A stretch of DNA of 64,000 nucleotides, from positions 5,061,026-5,125,025 of the forward strand of contig NZ_CP113797.1 in NCBI RefSeq assembly GCF_026802175.1, in the 5' to 3' direction. Source of the DNA: Thermocoleostomius sinensis A174. Its GTDB lineage: Bacteria; Cyanobacteriota; Cyanobacteriia; Elainellales; Elainellaceae. The notes below the pieces were generated by a model that worked only from the letters and a program-made list of their open reading frames with translations, did not search any database and was not told the origin of the DNA. This document shows positions 37,166-47,661 of this stretch, piece after piece; within the stretch, counting starts at the first letter, position 1, and each line of letters opens with the position of its first letter. Both the position numbers and the translations under genes were made by a program.

Positions 37166-37484
37166 GTTTTTTGTTTTCCCTCCTGTTCACAAGCGAGGGC
37201 TAAGAATAGCAGGGAAGACCTCCGAAGTGGCACAAGAACTAAGTCCAACTCAGCCTTCGATTCAACCTTCGGCAGGCAAGCCCTACGGCACCTAGTCCTG
37301 ACTACTAGGGTGGTCTAGTTCAACTGGTCTGTATCGATAGCTGTTCAACCTTATTAAGCCACCCTATCGCCCCCATTCTAGTGGTTGAAGCGGGTCGCTG
37401 TTTGTCACTTTGTTACACAGACTCATAAATCTCAGCGTTTGTTCATGAAACAGAGCGACGAGGACTAGAAAACCTTGCTACTCA
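37166..37484. other. divergent/tandem intergenic region
   Basis: A 319-bp region upstream of the SSADH gene and downstream of the barrel protein. CCTAGT/ACTAGG arms at about 37291-37309 form a small hairpin; no T-tract follows. Nothing else was recognised. Confidence 0.3.
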
Positions 37485-39137
37485 TCAGAACTGAAAAATG
37501 GCGCTTAGCCAAAGTCCATCTTGATCTAGATTGAGTTGAGTTCGTCTTAGTCCTTCTCCATCTTCAAAATCGAAACTGTTGAAACGATAGGCAAGCTGAA
37601 GCGACGCAAGGCGAGATAGGCGATATTGGGCCCCGGCTAGCAAATTCCAGGTCAAGTTTCGATCGGCGCCAATGTTAAATCCAGACACATCTCCCCGCAA
37701 ATTAAGCGCCCATCGATCGGACAAAGCCAGCCCAATCTCAGCACCAAGCAACGGCTCAACCAGAGTTCTGGAGACACGAAACTCCCGATTGATGGTCGGT
37801 AGCCGGTTGTCTGGAATGGAAATGCCATCAATGCGGACAGTATCAACTTCAATCGTTTGTCTTAAGGAATTGGTGCGCACACCTACGATTGGCGCAATTA
37901 CCAGACGTGGATAAAAATTTGTCTCTTCGTCCGAATCATCTAAAGATACATCAATGACTCGATAGGAAACTGCTGCATCCACCGTGATTTGCCGAACCGA
38001 TACCCGACCATCCGCCGTAACTCGGACAGGGGTATTGAGACCGAACTGTCCTCCCCCTTGTACAATCTGCTGAATTCGCTCGGGACCAAACCGTTGAATA
38101 ATAAATCGCTCAACGCTGACAGGGTCAAACCGTTGGGTAAATTGTTCCACTCGTTGAGGAGCCACCTGGCGAACAAACTGTAGAAGACTGCCAGCAGAAA
38201 ACGTTCCCCCTAACCTGCCACTGTCGCTAGCATAAAGGTAGAAACCATCCAAGATGAATCTCCATCGATCGCGCTGGGCTTGCAGACGTAAGCCTCCATC
38301 AAACGCCCGATCGAGGTTCAAAATATCATCTAATCCAAAATCGATCGAGGTTCTCCGTCCAGCCACGGTCACGTCAGCCTCAACATCTAGGGGAACGAAG
38401 AGATAAGGCTCTACTGAAAACTGCCAGCGATTAGTGGATACTGATGGAGATACAGCTTCTGAAGGGGGGGAAGTGGAATCCTCTTGAGCTAACAGATCAG
38501 CTTGAGCCGGATGCTCTGTAGTTTCAATTGGTGTAGTCTCAATCTCTCTATCGGCAAACTCATCAGTAGAGCCACGTGCGAACTCATTGCCTGTAATTGA
38601 ATAGCGTGAAGAACTGAGTTCGATCCCGTCAAAGGATGGAAGCGGCTGAATGAACTCGATCGAGCGCTTAGATGATGCGTGATCCTGCTGCAAAGAGAAC
38701 ACATTGAATGATGGGGCGGCGTCTACCCACGCCTCCAGATCTGCTGCCGACGGAACTGAGAAGTTTCTTGATGTGGTGTGCAGTTCCTGCGCAGAAGCAA
38801 GCGCATCCAAGCTTTCAGTCTGTATGCCGATCGAAGACAAAGCTGGAGACAAATCTGATGCAGCCTCTAAACTGTGTGAAGTGTCCAGTTCAACCGTTGT
38901 ACTTTGAAGAGGTGATAATTCAGAGAATTGCCCTTCTGCACGCACAGGCGAACCTGAAATGGCGATCGCAATCGACAAAATACTGCTGCTGTATAACCAC
39001 AGCGGCTTGATCGATCGGTTATTGAGGTGTTTCCAAACTTGTCTACCAATTAAATTTGCTTGACTAGCTTGCTCAACAGCCTTGAGTTGAGGCTTAACTT
39101 GAAAATTATTCGCCGTTACTTTTGATACAGATACCAT
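37485..39137 (-). CDS. outer-membrane beta-barrel protein (uncharacterised)
   Basis: A 550-residue exported protein. A signal helix (about 47-70, ending VRAEGQ) precedes a low-complexity acidic Ser/Thr-rich region (to about 235) and then a beta-rich domain with many alternating hydrophobic strands, aromatic belts and a C-terminal Phe (LSAIFQF), the hallmark of outer-membrane barrels. The segment FVRQVAPQRVEQFTQRFDP is helical and could be a loop or plug. It resembles cyanobacterial outer-membrane proteins of unknown role. The ATG at 39137 is used in place of TTG 39149. Confidence 0.75.
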   Translation of the reverse strand: MVSVSKVTANNFQVKPQLKAVEQASQANLIGRQVWKHLNNRSIKPLWLYSSSILSIAIAISGSPVRAEGQFSELSPLQSTTVELDTSHSLEAASDLSPALSSIGIQTESLDALASAQELHTTSRNFSVPSAADLEAWVDAAPSFNVFSLQQDHASSKRSIEFIQPLPSFDGIELSSSRYSITGNEFARGSTDEFADREIETTPIETTEHPAQADLLAQEDSTSPPSEAVSPSVSTNRWQFSVEPYLFVPLDVEADVTVAGRRTSIDFGLDDILNLDRAFDGGLRLQAQRDRWRFILDGFYLYASDSGRLGGTFSAGSLLQFVRQVAPQRVEQFTQRFDPVSVERFIIQRFGPERIQQIVQGGGQFGLNTPVRVTADGRVSVRQITVDAAVSYRVIDVSLDDSDEETNFYPRLVIAPIVGVRTNSLRQTIEVDTVRIDGISIPDNRLPTINREFRVSRTLVEPLLGAEIGLALSDRWALNLRGDVSGFNIGADRNLTWNLLAGAQYRLSRLASLQLAYRFNSFDFEDGEGLRRTQLNLDQDGLWLSAIFQF

Positions 39138-39638
39138 GGTTGAATTCAAATCTTTTCTCTACTTGGTGCACAAAGCTACCGAGGTAAAAGTAATTCTCAT
39201 GAAACAACAAATCAAAATAGCCTCACTGAGTTCTAGACTTGATTAACTAATAAACCAGTGTTGTAGGCTAGGTTCAATAGCGTCAGTCCAGTACTCGCTA
39301 GCATTCCATGAGTTGACTACTGTCTTGCAATCTATAGAAGAGTCAGGCTTTGAGGAGTCTTGTCAGTTAACAATTAGAGCTTCGGCAGTTGCCAATATGA
39401 CTCAAATTGCTGCCCAGCTTATTCAGTGCTTTAAGCCACGAAAACAATATCATAATTCCTGGCTATTTCCAAGGAATAGGACGAGTATTAACGATTTTTC
39501 TTTAAAAAATCATTAAAAAATCAGTCAACACTCAGGTCAGATACTCATTCAATCTGTAGATTTTGTGTCTTCTGCTTCACAGCGCAGCAGTTTGTAGCTG
39601 AAAAGCCGATATGGATACTAGAAGGTTCTCAAAGATTT
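39138..39638. other. intergenic region upstream of the barrel gene
   Basis: A 501-bp AT-rich region with an imperfect palindromic TTTTTCTTTAAAAAATCATTAAAAAAT stretch near 39496-39522. A 67-codon frame at 39313-39516 has a TTG start and poor composition and is not called. Confidence 0.4.
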
Positions 39639-40367
39639 TCATTGGTTCAAGGGGGAGTATGATTGCACAATTAAAAGCGAAAAGTAAGGTAATTGTAAAT
39701 TCGATCGATCGCTCAAATCTGCATAGATAAGTTGATCTGGTAAGGTGGCGCGCACCACTACATAACTATGACGCAAAAGTTGATACTGCTGTAATATAGA
39801 CCAAACTTGTTGATAGACGGAACTAACCTTCATCAATACCACCACGTCGGCGCTGGTCAAAGCAGACTCTAATACTGCCATGCTATACAGTGCAGGCAAT
39901 ATAACCAGCCGTTGCGCACGAATGGTCAATGGAATTCCTAAGGCCGCTGCTGCCGCCATGGGTGAACAAATTCCTGGAATCGTTTCAATCTCAATCTGAG
40001 TATCAATTTCCAATAGCGTTTGTGCTAGATAGGTGAACGTGCTATAGAAACTCACATCTCCTTCAGATACAAACGCCACGTCTTGTCCCTGTTTCAAATA
40101 GTGCCAGACCTGTTCTGCCGCCGATCGCCACGCTTGACTTAAAACCGCCTCATCTTGCACAAAGGGAAAAACCAGTGGTAGCTGAACTTGTGCCGATCGC
40201 AACCAAGGTGACACAATTTGATGAGCCATGCCCAGTTTCCCCCCTACCCCAGCCGGAAACGCGACTACGGGTACCTGTTGCAGCAACCGTAACCCCTTCA
40301 CAGTAATGAGTTCAGGATCGCCAGGTCCTGCTCCAATGCCATAGAGTTTTCCCCAAGAATGCATCAT
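39639..40367 (-). CDS. cobI: precorrin-2 C20-methyltransferase
   Basis: A 242-residue SAM-dependent tetrapyrrole methylase of the cobalamin pathway (CobI/CbiL family), which methylates precorrin-2 or its cobalt form at C20. The GIGAGPGDPELITVKGLRLL N-terminus and the SEGDVSFYSTF and GICSPMAAAAALGIPL motifs are typical. It is co-transcribed with the upstream DUF2227 gene (11 bp between them). No B12 riboswitch was seen upstream. Confidence 0.92.
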   Translation of the reverse strand: MMHSWGKLYGIGAGPGDPELITVKGLRLLQQVPVVAFPAGVGGKLGMAHQIVSPWLRSAQVQLPLVFPFVQDEAVLSQAWRSAAEQVWHYLKQGQDVAFVSEGDVSFYSTFTYLAQTLLEIDTQIEIETIPGICSPMAAAAALGIPLTIRAQRLVILPALYSMAVLESALTSADVVVLMKVSSVYQQVWSILQQYQLLRHSYVVVRATLPDQLIYADLSDRSNLQLPYFSLLIVQSYSPLNQ

Positions 40368-40378
40368 TAGTAGTCCTC

Positions 40379-40948
40379 TTATCGTTTCCGCGATTGACGA
40401 CCTCGATGACGTTGCTTAGGACGGGAAAAAGCGGCTTGCCAACCGTGCGATCGCATGCGCTTTTTAGTTGAAACGAACCAATCGGCGGTGTAGTGGCTAA
40501 AGGCTCCCAGTTCCAAGCCTAAAAATAGCATGATGGCTTCACGTTGATAGTGCTGAAACAGTTGGCTCCAAAAGTTACCGATCTCAATCCAACTGAGTCC
40601 GAGTTGTCCCAGTTCATTGACTGTCGCGACACCAACTAAGCTAAAAATGCTTAGCCAGACCATCAAGTACAGAACCCGAATAGTTGTGCCGACTAATGGG
40701 CTGTGTGACCACAACGATCGATGCCTCATACTGTTGCGATAGGGCAACCAAATCCACCGTAACCAACCCCAGCGCCTGTAGTGGATCGAATGGGTATCGA
40801 GATCAGGACCCAGCATCAACCCACCCAACAAAAAACCCGCACAGACAATTAGCGTTAAGTAGCCCTGCTGAGTTACAGCCGCAACTAGCCCTGCCACGAC
40901 CGGGAGGAGCCAGAGAGTAATGCGATCGTGTGTGCGACCAGAAGGCAT
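40379..40948 (-). CDS. DUF2227-family membrane protein
   Basis: A 189-residue protein of the DUF2227 family (putative metal-binding membrane protein). Conserved histidines and acids appear in GRTHDRITLWLL, GPDLDTHSIHYRRWG, HRSLWSHSPLVG and HYTADW, and two or three hydrophobic helices are present. It lies 11 bp upstream of cobI, suggesting a link to metal or corrinoid metabolism. The ATG at 40948 fits better than a TTG at 40954. Confidence 0.83.
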   Translation of the reverse strand: MPSGRTHDRITLWLLPVVAGLVAAVTQQGYLTLIVCAGFLLGGLMLGPDLDTHSIHYRRWGWLRWIWLPYRNSMRHRSLWSHSPLVGTTIRVLYLMVWLSIFSLVGVATVNELGQLGLSWIEIGNFWSQLFQHYQREAIMLFLGLELGAFSHYTADWFVSTKKRMRSHGWQAAFSRPKQRHRGRQSRKR

Positions 40949-41114
40949 AAGCAACCGTTCAGCTTCAAAATCTAGGGGTACTTCGCCTCCAGATATACCA
41001 TTTTTGGACAGATTTAGTACCTGCGATCGAATCCCTCTTGATTTTGAACAAAATGTGCAGATCTGAAAAAAGTTTGCTATGATTAAAAACCGTGCGGGAT
41101 ACGTACTCTCCCCG

Positions 41115-41186
<72 letters not shown>

Positions 41187-41407
41187 TATAGTACTACGGT
41201 GTTACTGTAGTGTTGCCAGATCTATGCCAGCACCAAAGTCAGTGTAAATGAAGACGGCAAGGCAGTGCCCGTAGTGCACGCTTATACGCGGTGAACGGAC
41301 AGTTTTGTTCTAATGCCCCTACATCCGGACAGCAGTACCACTGTTCCTGTTAAGACTTAGTATTGAGAATTAGCACATAAACAATTCTTCCCTCTTGTAT
41401 CAAGCCA

Positions 41408-43111
41408 ATGGACAATGTCTTGCATCCCCTGTCGGCATTTGGTTGGATAGACGATCGCTGGGATAATTGCCAGACCGATCGTCCGCTTCACAGTTCACCA
41501 ACTTATTGGTATGAAGGGGTTTGTCCTAAGCAAAGAGAACAGTTGCGCTTGCCTCGTACTGCGTTTGTGGAAACGATCGCACAGCGATTGATGCAGCAAC
41601 TTGCTAACGACAATCGGTTTCAGCAAGAAGGAAAAATGTATGGTGTATTACTGGTTCAGTTACCATCTGGCGAACTACGAGTTCTAAAAGCCTTCTCTGG
41701 GTTGTTGAATGGTCAAGATAGCGTAGAGGGGTGGGTAACACCAATCGCTGGACGAGACCAAGTTGCCGTCGAGGAAGCCTGGACGATTACCCAACTCGAA
41801 GTCATCAAACAAGAATTGTTAGCATTGCAACAAATTCCAGAACGCCAGCAATACCAATGGCTACTACAAACATTCCATCAACAACTTCACCATCGATCGC
41901 ACTATTATCGAGAACGGAAGCAAGAACGCCAGCATCAGCGGCAATTACTTAAAAAGAGTGTAATAGGCGAAGAGTTGTTGACAGCTTTAGAACAACTCAA
42001 TGAACAAAGCCGACGCGATGGCATCGAGCAACGCCACTGGAAACAGCAGCAAATGGCACCACTCCAATCGTTGAAGCAGATGATTGATCAAGCTGATGCC
42101 CGCATGCAAGCTTTGAAACAACAGCGAAAATATTTGTCGCAACAGCTTCAAGCTCAGTTGCAGCGCGCCTATTGCCTGACCAATTTCGCTGGAGAAACCC
42201 TATCGCTAGAACAAGTGATTCAAGGCAGAATGCCTACTGGGACCGGGGACTGCTGTGCACCCAAACTGCTGCACTATGCCGCTATCCATCACCTGCAACC
42301 GATCGCCCTAGCCGAATTTTGGTATGGCCCTGCTTCCCCCAATGGCGACAAACAGCCCGGCGAATTCTATGGTGCTTGCCCTGAACGCTGCCAGCCACTG
42401 ATGGGATTTTTGCTATCGGGAGCATCTCGCCGCTCTAAACCATTCGATCCTCCTGATTCCTCTAGTCATTCTACAACTTCGGCGCTATCGATTCTCTACC
42501 AAGATGAATGGCTGATTGCCGTCAACAAACCCGCCGGGCTGTTGGCTGTGCCGGGTCGCTATGCCGATCGTCAAGACAGTGTCCTCAGCCGCTTACAGCA
42601 AACTCACTCAGGTCTGCTGCGCCCAGTGCATCGTCTCGATCAAGCCACTTCCGGCATTTTATTGGTAGCTCGCACAGATGACGCCCATCGCCACCTCGGC
42701 CAACAATTTCAACAGCGCCAGGTGGACAAACGCTACGAAGCTGTTCTCGGTGGTGTTGTTCAGCCCGATCGCGGCATGATTGCGCTACCCCTTTGGGGCA
42801 ATCCTACCGATCGCCCTCGACAGCAAGTTAACTGGCAGCACGGCAAGCCCAGCTTTACTGAATTTCAAGTCATCGACCGCCACAGCCATTACACCCGTCT
42901 TGAATTTCGTCCCTTTACTGGACGCACCCACCAGTTGCGGGTTCATGCAGTCGAAGGGCTAGGTATCCCCATCGTAGGCGATCGGTTATACGGCTGTCAG
43001 GCGGCGGTCGATCGGCTATATCTGCACGCAAGGGAACTGTGTTTTCAACATCCCTACCTTAATCACTCCCTACATCTACAGGCTGAAGTGCCTTTCACAG
43101 CAGCTTTTTAG
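41408..43111 (+). CDS. RluA-family pseudouridine synthase with long N-terminal extension
   Basis: A 567-residue protein. The C-terminal 250 residues are a complete RluA-type domain, with HRLDQATSGILLVART as the catalytic Asp motif, NKPAGLL, and the GRTHQLRVH end. The N-terminal 310 residues, including a long coiled coil (about 120-250), are specific to a cyanobacterial subset. The protein isomerises uridine in rRNA or tRNA; the target is unknown. It stands alone downstream of tRNA-Val. Confidence 0.88.
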   Translation: MDNVLHPLSAFGWIDDRWDNCQTDRPLHSSPTYWYEGVCPKQREQLRLPRTAFVETIAQRLMQQLANDNRFQQEGKMYGVLLVQLPSGELRVLKAFSGLLNGQDSVEGWVTPIAGRDQVAVEEAWTITQLEVIKQELLALQQIPERQQYQWLLQTFHQQLHHRSHYYRERKQERQHQRQLLKKSVIGEELLTALEQLNEQSRRDGIEQRHWKQQQMAPLQSLKQMIDQADARMQALKQQRKYLSQQLQAQLQRAYCLTNFAGETLSLEQVIQGRMPTGTGDCCAPKLLHYAAIHHLQPIALAEFWYGPASPNGDKQPGEFYGACPERCQPLMGFLLSGASRRSKPFDPPDSSSHSTTSALSILYQDEWLIAVNKPAGLLAVPGRYADRQDSVLSRLQQTHSGLLRPVHRLDQATSGILLVARTDDAHRHLGQQFQQRQVDKRYEAVLGGVVQPDRGMIALPLWGNPTDRPRQQVNWQHGKPSFTEFQVIDRHSHYTRLEFRPFTGRTHQLRVHAVEGLGIPIVGDRLYGCQAAVDRLYLHARELCFQHPYLNHSLHLQAEVPFTAAF

Positions 43112-43159
43112 AGTACCGTTCTCATCCTTCATCATGCTTCTACTAGCATCTTAAGCCAA

Positions 43160-44866
43160 TCATTCACTCGGTTTGGCTCCCGGTGGTGGCAATTCCTCTA
43201 GAATGGTGAATCGAATATGATTCAGTGCTAGATCACCGATCGAAATGTCTTCAGGTAAATCGGGGGCGGTAATTTTTTCAAAGGGAATGCCTTTACCAAT
43301 TTCAGCATGAAACCAGGGCAAGCCCATGAAAAATCGAGTAGGATAGGGGCCGCCTTCTACCACGTCATCCACGTTAGATTCCATTGGCACCCAGCCAAAA
43401 CCAGGAATATAAAACTCAATCCAAACATGGTTGAAGTCGGGTTGTAACGGCACGCCACGTCGATCGGGATCAGGAGGGCATTTGTAGCGTCCAACGGTAC
43501 GACAGGCAATGCCATTGAGTCGAGCCAGCGCTAGCAAAATCCCGACATATTCGCCACAGGAGCCAATCCCCCGATCGAGCGCTACATCGGGTGTATCAAT
43601 GTGGGGCTTGATGCCGTAGGACATGCGATCATAAACATAGTTGCGAATTTTAAGAATTTTGCGCAGGATGTTGGTTTCCGTTCCAATTGCCTCACGGGCC
43701 GCACTGCGAATCATGGGTGTATCCATCGCTAAATCATCATCATCGACGAGATAGCGCCGCTGAAATTCTTGAGAGAGCGGCGGCAAGGTTTCAGTATCGC
43801 GGTAGGTCAGTTGATATTTAATGCCGCGCACTTCCATCAAGGCTTTCCAGCCAAAGATTTGACCTTCCTGGGGGGCTAGCTTGTCAAAACGAAACACAGC
43901 TACGCGCTGTCCTTCTTGAATTTCTTCGGTGTAGGGCCGCCCGATCGGTTCTACTTGTAGCACTGTTTGCCGATCGGTATTCACTGGCAGGGAAATGCGC
44001 CATTCGAGATTGGTAAGCGGAACTTCTTCTAGGGGAGATATCTCCTCGACATATGACATTTCTAAAAGATAACCGTTAGAAAGGGTATAACGGGCGGTTT
44101 CGTCATAGTAGTAATGCAATGGATGAATAAAAGTTCGATCGCGAGAGGTTAGCTCATAGGGATCTTCAGGATTGTTTGGATCATCGCGAATGTACATTTC
44201 CTCACTGGCATAGCAAACGTAGAGAAGTTCGCTGCCAGTTTGCGAATCGGTGTGGAAAGCCAACCCGGAAGGCGATTCATAGGGGGTTAAGACACTGAAG
44301 CGTACTTCCCCAGTGGCCCGATCCATGCAATACACAGATCGTTCAACATCGTCACAAATCCACAGTTCTTCCCCGCGAATCGTCAAGTTTTCAGCACCGA
44401 CCCCCGGCAGGTAAAACTGCGTGATGCGGTTGCCGGAGGCGCGATCGAAGATTAGAATATAGCCTGCTTTTTGACAAGTGACATACACGGTTGATTGCCA
44501 TACTGCCACACCATTCACCTCATAGGGCAGCGTCACGAATAACCGAGGCGTAAACTCTTCAAACGTACACCAATACACCGAGTCATCCCTGGCAAACCAA
44601 ATCTGATTTTCCCAGACTGCCAGCCCTGTAGCGTCCATCAATTTTTGAGTAGCACGAGGATTGAGCACCATCGTGTTGTCGTTGGTGCAGTCTACTTGCA
44701 AGAGGTAGCCGCGAATGGAATCCAATGCTAGGAGCCGATCGCCTGTAGAAGCTAGCCCTCGCAGCATGTAGACTCCAAACGGACGAATGGTTCGGCGCTG
44801 CAAATCTAGTTTAGACGTATAGGGTGTTACGGTCTGCCCGGAAGACAGGTTAGATTCAAGTAGCAT
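43160..44866 (-). CDS. transglutaminase-like protein with N-terminal propeller-like region
   Basis: A 568-residue protein. Residues about 1-220 read like repeated propeller blades (LLALDSIRGYLLQVD, AVWQSTVYVTCQ, IFDRASGNRITQFYLPG). After a middle domain, a transglutaminase/cysteine-protease-like domain lies at about 420-540, with Cys in IGSCGEYVG, His in FNHVWIEFY and a likely Asp in MESNVDDVV, the full catalytic triad. No signal peptide is evident. The substrate is unknown; similar proteins occur in cyanobacteria. The ATG at 44866 is preferred over a TTG 8 codons upstream. Confidence 0.75.
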   Translation of the reverse strand: MLLESNLSSGQTVTPYTSKLDLQRRTIRPFGVYMLRGLASTGDRLLALDSIRGYLLQVDCTNDNTMVLNPRATQKLMDATGLAVWENQIWFARDDSVYWCTFEEFTPRLFVTLPYEVNGVAVWQSTVYVTCQKAGYILIFDRASGNRITQFYLPGVGAENLTIRGEELWICDDVERSVYCMDRATGEVRFSVLTPYESPSGLAFHTDSQTGSELLYVCYASEEMYIRDDPNNPEDPYELTSRDRTFIHPLHYYYDETARYTLSNGYLLEMSYVEEISPLEEVPLTNLEWRISLPVNTDRQTVLQVEPIGRPYTEEIQEGQRVAVFRFDKLAPQEGQIFGWKALMEVRGIKYQLTYRDTETLPPLSQEFQRRYLVDDDDLAMDTPMIRSAAREAIGTETNILRKILKIRNYVYDRMSYGIKPHIDTPDVALDRGIGSCGEYVGILLALARLNGIACRTVGRYKCPPDPDRRGVPLQPDFNHVWIEFYIPGFGWVPMESNVDDVVEGGPYPTRFFMGLPWFHAEIGKGIPFEKITAPDLPEDISIGDLALNHIRFTILEELPPPGAKPSE

Positions 44867-45014
44867 AAATAACAGAACAGATGGATGCAAGTCTGACCAT
44901 CATAAACATCTCATTGATCCGCTACTGTACCAGAGAAACCTTATGCAGAGGATGACTCTTTAGAGAGGGAATTGATATCATGGGCTGAATACAGTGCGTC
45001 TAGTTGCTGATTAA

Positions 45015-45077
45015 CTTAACTAAACTTATGACAAAACAGGCAGCAACCTTAATAGTCGCTTAATTTCCGGTTATTCT
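45015..45077 (+). promoter_or_regulatory. Pho-box-like repeats upstream of the phosphonate operon
   Basis: Repeats in 11-bp phase: CTTAACTA (45015), TTATGACA (45026), CTTAATAG (45048), CTTAATTT (45059) and GTTATTCT (45070). The PyTTAA core with 3-bp spacers is the known form of the cyanobacterial PhoB/SphR-type Pho box. The last repeat ends 51 bp before the start codon. The match is partial: the position at 45037 does not fit, and several repeats deviate. Confidence 0.5.
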
Positions 45078-45128
45078 GCCGATCATCCCCTCCGCCTAGA
45101 ATTTTCGTGAATTCTATGGGCGGGTCTT

Positions 45129-46271
45129 ATGCTGCGTCGATTGAACTCCTATTTAAGACAAAAACTAGGCGATCGGAAATCATTTCGGAAATCATTAAAG
45201 TTAGGCTCTCTATTTGTCTCTGCCTTGGCAGTCACCCTGTTCACAGCTGCTTGTATTGCCGATCAAGCGGCTATTGAACAAGCTGATTCCACCTCAACAG
45301 GCGCTAGCGGCGGTACATCTACTCTTACCGTTTATACGGCTCTGGAAGACGATCAAATCAAGGACTATTTATCGTCTTGGAACGAACAGAATCCCAATAC
45401 CACAGTGAACATTGTTCGCGATTCTACGGGCATTGTGACGGCAAAACTGTTGGCTGAAAAGGACAATCCGCAAGCCGATGTGGTGTGGGGGTTAGCCGCT
45501 TCCAGTTTATTGGTGGCCGATCAGCAGGGTATGTTGGAGCCGTATGCTCCGGCTGGGTTAGAGAAAGTCAGACCTCGATTTCGCGACGATCGCACTCCGC
45601 CGCATTGGGTCGGCATCGATGTCTGGAGTTCAGCCTTTTGCGTCAACACGGTTGAATCTGAACGAAAAGGGCTGGCAATTCCGCAATCCTGGGATGATTT
45701 AATCAAGCCAGAATACCAGGGACAAATCGTCATGTCCAATCCGGCCTCTTCGGGAACGGGATTTTTGTCAGTCTCCGCAATTTTGCAACTGAAGGGAGAA
45801 GAAGCGGGTTGGCAATACCTGGATGCGCTGCATCAAAACATTGCGCAGTATATGCACTCTGGTTCCAAACCCTGTAAAGCCGCTGGAGCAGGCGAATATC
45901 CGATCGGCATTTCCTTTGACTATCGGGCTGTGAAGCAGAAAAACGACGGAGAGCCGATCGCCGCTGTATTTCCTAAGGAAGGATCAGGCTGGGACGTGGA
46001 AGCCAATGCGCTGGTAAAGAAAACCTCGATCAAGCCAGAGGCACGAGCCTTTCTGGATTGGGCTATCAGTGAACCCGTATCGGAAAAATATGCACAAAAC
46101 TTCGGCATCACCGCCGTCAAAACCAGCGTGCCCGTTCCCGATGGCTTTCCTGCTGACCCCGAAGCCCAACTGATTGAAAACGACCTGAACTGGGCCGCCG
46201 AAAACCGCGATCGGATTTTGGAAGAATGGACCCGACGCTACGACTCCAAGTCTGAACCGAAGGAAGGGTGA
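45129..46271 (+). CDS. phosphonate (2-aminoethylphosphonate-type) ABC transporter, substrate-binding protein
   Basis: A 380-residue periplasmic binding protein of the iron/AEP-binding class. A hydrophobic N-terminal region with a lipobox-like FTAACIADQ suggests a lipoprotein. The fold-type body begins [19 protein letters not shown]. It heads an operon with an ATPase, a fused permease, a phosphonatase-like hydrolase and a FAD oxidoreductase, which points to 2-aminoethylphosphonate or a similar compound rather than iron. Matches the TIGR03261 family by appearance. Pho-box-like repeats lie upstream. Confidence 0.88.
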   Translation: MLRRLNSYLRQKLGDRKSFRKSLKLGSLFVSALAVTLFTAACIADQAAIEQADSTSTGASGGTSTLTVYTALEDDQIKDYLSSWNEQNPNTTVNIVRDSTGIVTAKLLAEKDNPQADVVWGLAASSLLVADQQGMLEPYAPAGLEKVRPRFRDDRTPPHWVGIDVWSSAFCVNTVESERKGLAIPQSWDDLIKPEYQGQIVMSNPASSGTGFLSVSAILQLKGEEAGWQYLDALHQNIAQYMHSGSKPCKAAGAGEYPIGISFDYRAVKQKNDGEPIAAVFPKEGSGWDVEANALVKKTSIKPEARAFLDWAISEPVSEKYAQNFGITAVKTSVPVPDGFPADPEAQLIENDLNWAAENRDRILEEWTRRYDSKSEPKEG

Positions 46272-46461
46272 GAGAAAGGATGAACGGTGTAGGAAAAGGC
46301 GGAAGGAAAGGGGCGGCTACTAGCCTGTTTTAGGCGATCGATTCGATCCTAACTCACCGGGCCATAGCGGTAAAATGCGGGACTTCCTTTTCGCCTTTCG
46401 CCTTTCCTCCGACTCCCCACTCCCCACCTTCCCACTACCAACCCCCAACGAGGAACTGACT

Positions 46462-47655
46462 ATGGCTGCTCCAGAGCAACGGGCGATCGTCACTGGGCAA
46501 AATATCACTGGGCACACATCGCCACAAACACCGCGATCGACGGCTGAATTAGCCCCAGGTGCGGTGGCGCAACGTGAGACTCAACCCTATCTGCGAATTG
46601 AGAATGTTCACAAGGAATTTGGGTCGTTTGTGGCGTTACGCGATATTTATCTAACTGTGTATCCGGGCGAGTTTGTTTGTTTGCTGGGGCCAAGTGGCTG
46701 CGGAAAAACGACGCTGTTGCGCATCATCGCTGGATTGGAACAACAAACGCGAGGACGGGTGATTCAGAATGGGCAGGATGTGTCGCAGTTGCCGCCCTCG
46801 AAGCGAGATTTTGGCATCGTGTTTCAATCCTATGCGCTATTTCCCAATCTAACGGCGGCTCAAAATGTAGCCTATGGTCTGCAAAATACCAAACAACCCA
46901 AGGATCAAATCAATGCACGGGTGAATGAACTGCTGGAGATGGTGGGCTTGAGCGGGTTTAACAACAAATATCCGGCGCAGATGTCCGGTGGACAGCAGCA
47001 GCGGGTGGCGTTGGCGCGGGCATTGGCCCTGTCACCGGGATTGCTGTTACTGGATGAACCGCTGTCGGCACTGGATGCCAAGGTGCGGGTGAAGTTGCGG
47101 ACGGAAATTGCACAATTGCAAAAGCGGCTGGGTATTACCACAGTGATGGTGACGCATGATCAAGCGGAAGCGCTGGCCATGGCCGATCGCGTCGTGGTTA
47201 TGGATCGCGGTATCATTGCTCAGGTGGGAACGCCGCACGCCATCTATCAACATCCCCACACGCCGTTTGTAGCCAATTTCATTGGGGTGATGAATTTCCT
47301 CAAAGGAGCGGTGGTGTCCGAAAAGCGAATTCGTTGCGGCAATATTGTTCTCGATGCGCCCAATAATGATCTGCCAGTGAATGCCAGAGCGATCGTAGCA
47401 GTGCGTCCGGAAGATGTCCGGATTGTGCCTGCTGTGTCTGATTCAACGATGCCCAATACTGTGATGGCTGAAGTGCAGGAATTTGAATTTCTTGGCTCTG
47501 GCTATCGCGTGTTGTTGCATCCAGATGGCGATGCCAAAGAACCGGTGGTGGTAGAAATTTCCTCCCATGAAGCGCGACAACTGAATCTTAGTCCCCAGGC
47601 ACAGTTAACGATGCAGTTTCCGCCAGAGTTGATTCAAGTGTTTCCAGAGGAGTGA
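46462..47655 (+). CDS. phosphonate ABC transporter, ATP-binding protein
   Basis: A 397-residue ATPase. Walker A GPSGCGKTT, the ABC signature LSGG-like MSGGQQQRVALARALA and Walker B LLLLDEPLSALD are complete. A C-terminal TOBE-like extension (about 290-397) follows. The ATG at 46462 (MAAPEQR) has GAGGA at 46450-46454 at the right distance; the frame opens 29 codons upstream but that part is poor sequence. The gene is 190 bp downstream of the binding protein and 6 bp upstream of the permease, in one operon. Confidence 0.9.
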   Translation: MAAPEQRAIVTGQNITGHTSPQTPRSTAELAPGAVAQRETQPYLRIENVHKEFGSFVALRDIYLTVYPGEFVCLLGPSGCGKTTLLRIIAGLEQQTRGRVIQNGQDVSQLPPSKRDFGIVFQSYALFPNLTAAQNVAYGLQNTKQPKDQINARVNELLEMVGLSGFNNKYPAQMSGGQQQRVALARALALSPGLLLLDEPLSALDAKVRVKLRTEIAQLQKRLGITTVMVTHDQAEALAMADRVVVMDRGIIAQVGTPHAIYQHPHTPFVANFIGVMNFLKGAVVSEKRIRCGNIVLDAPNNDLPVNARAIVAVRPEDVRIVPAVSDSTMPNTVMAEVQEFEFLGSGYRVLLHPDGDAKEPVVVEISSHEARQLNLSPQAQLTMQFPPELIQVFPEE

Positions 47656-47661
47656 GAACGC

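Noticed and set aside
39313-39516. 67-codon open frame
   Set aside because: TTG start with no ribosome-binding site, in an AT-rich gap.
40949-41114. Cobalamin riboswitch upstream of the cobI operon
   Set aside because: No B12-box or paired stems were seen in the short leader.
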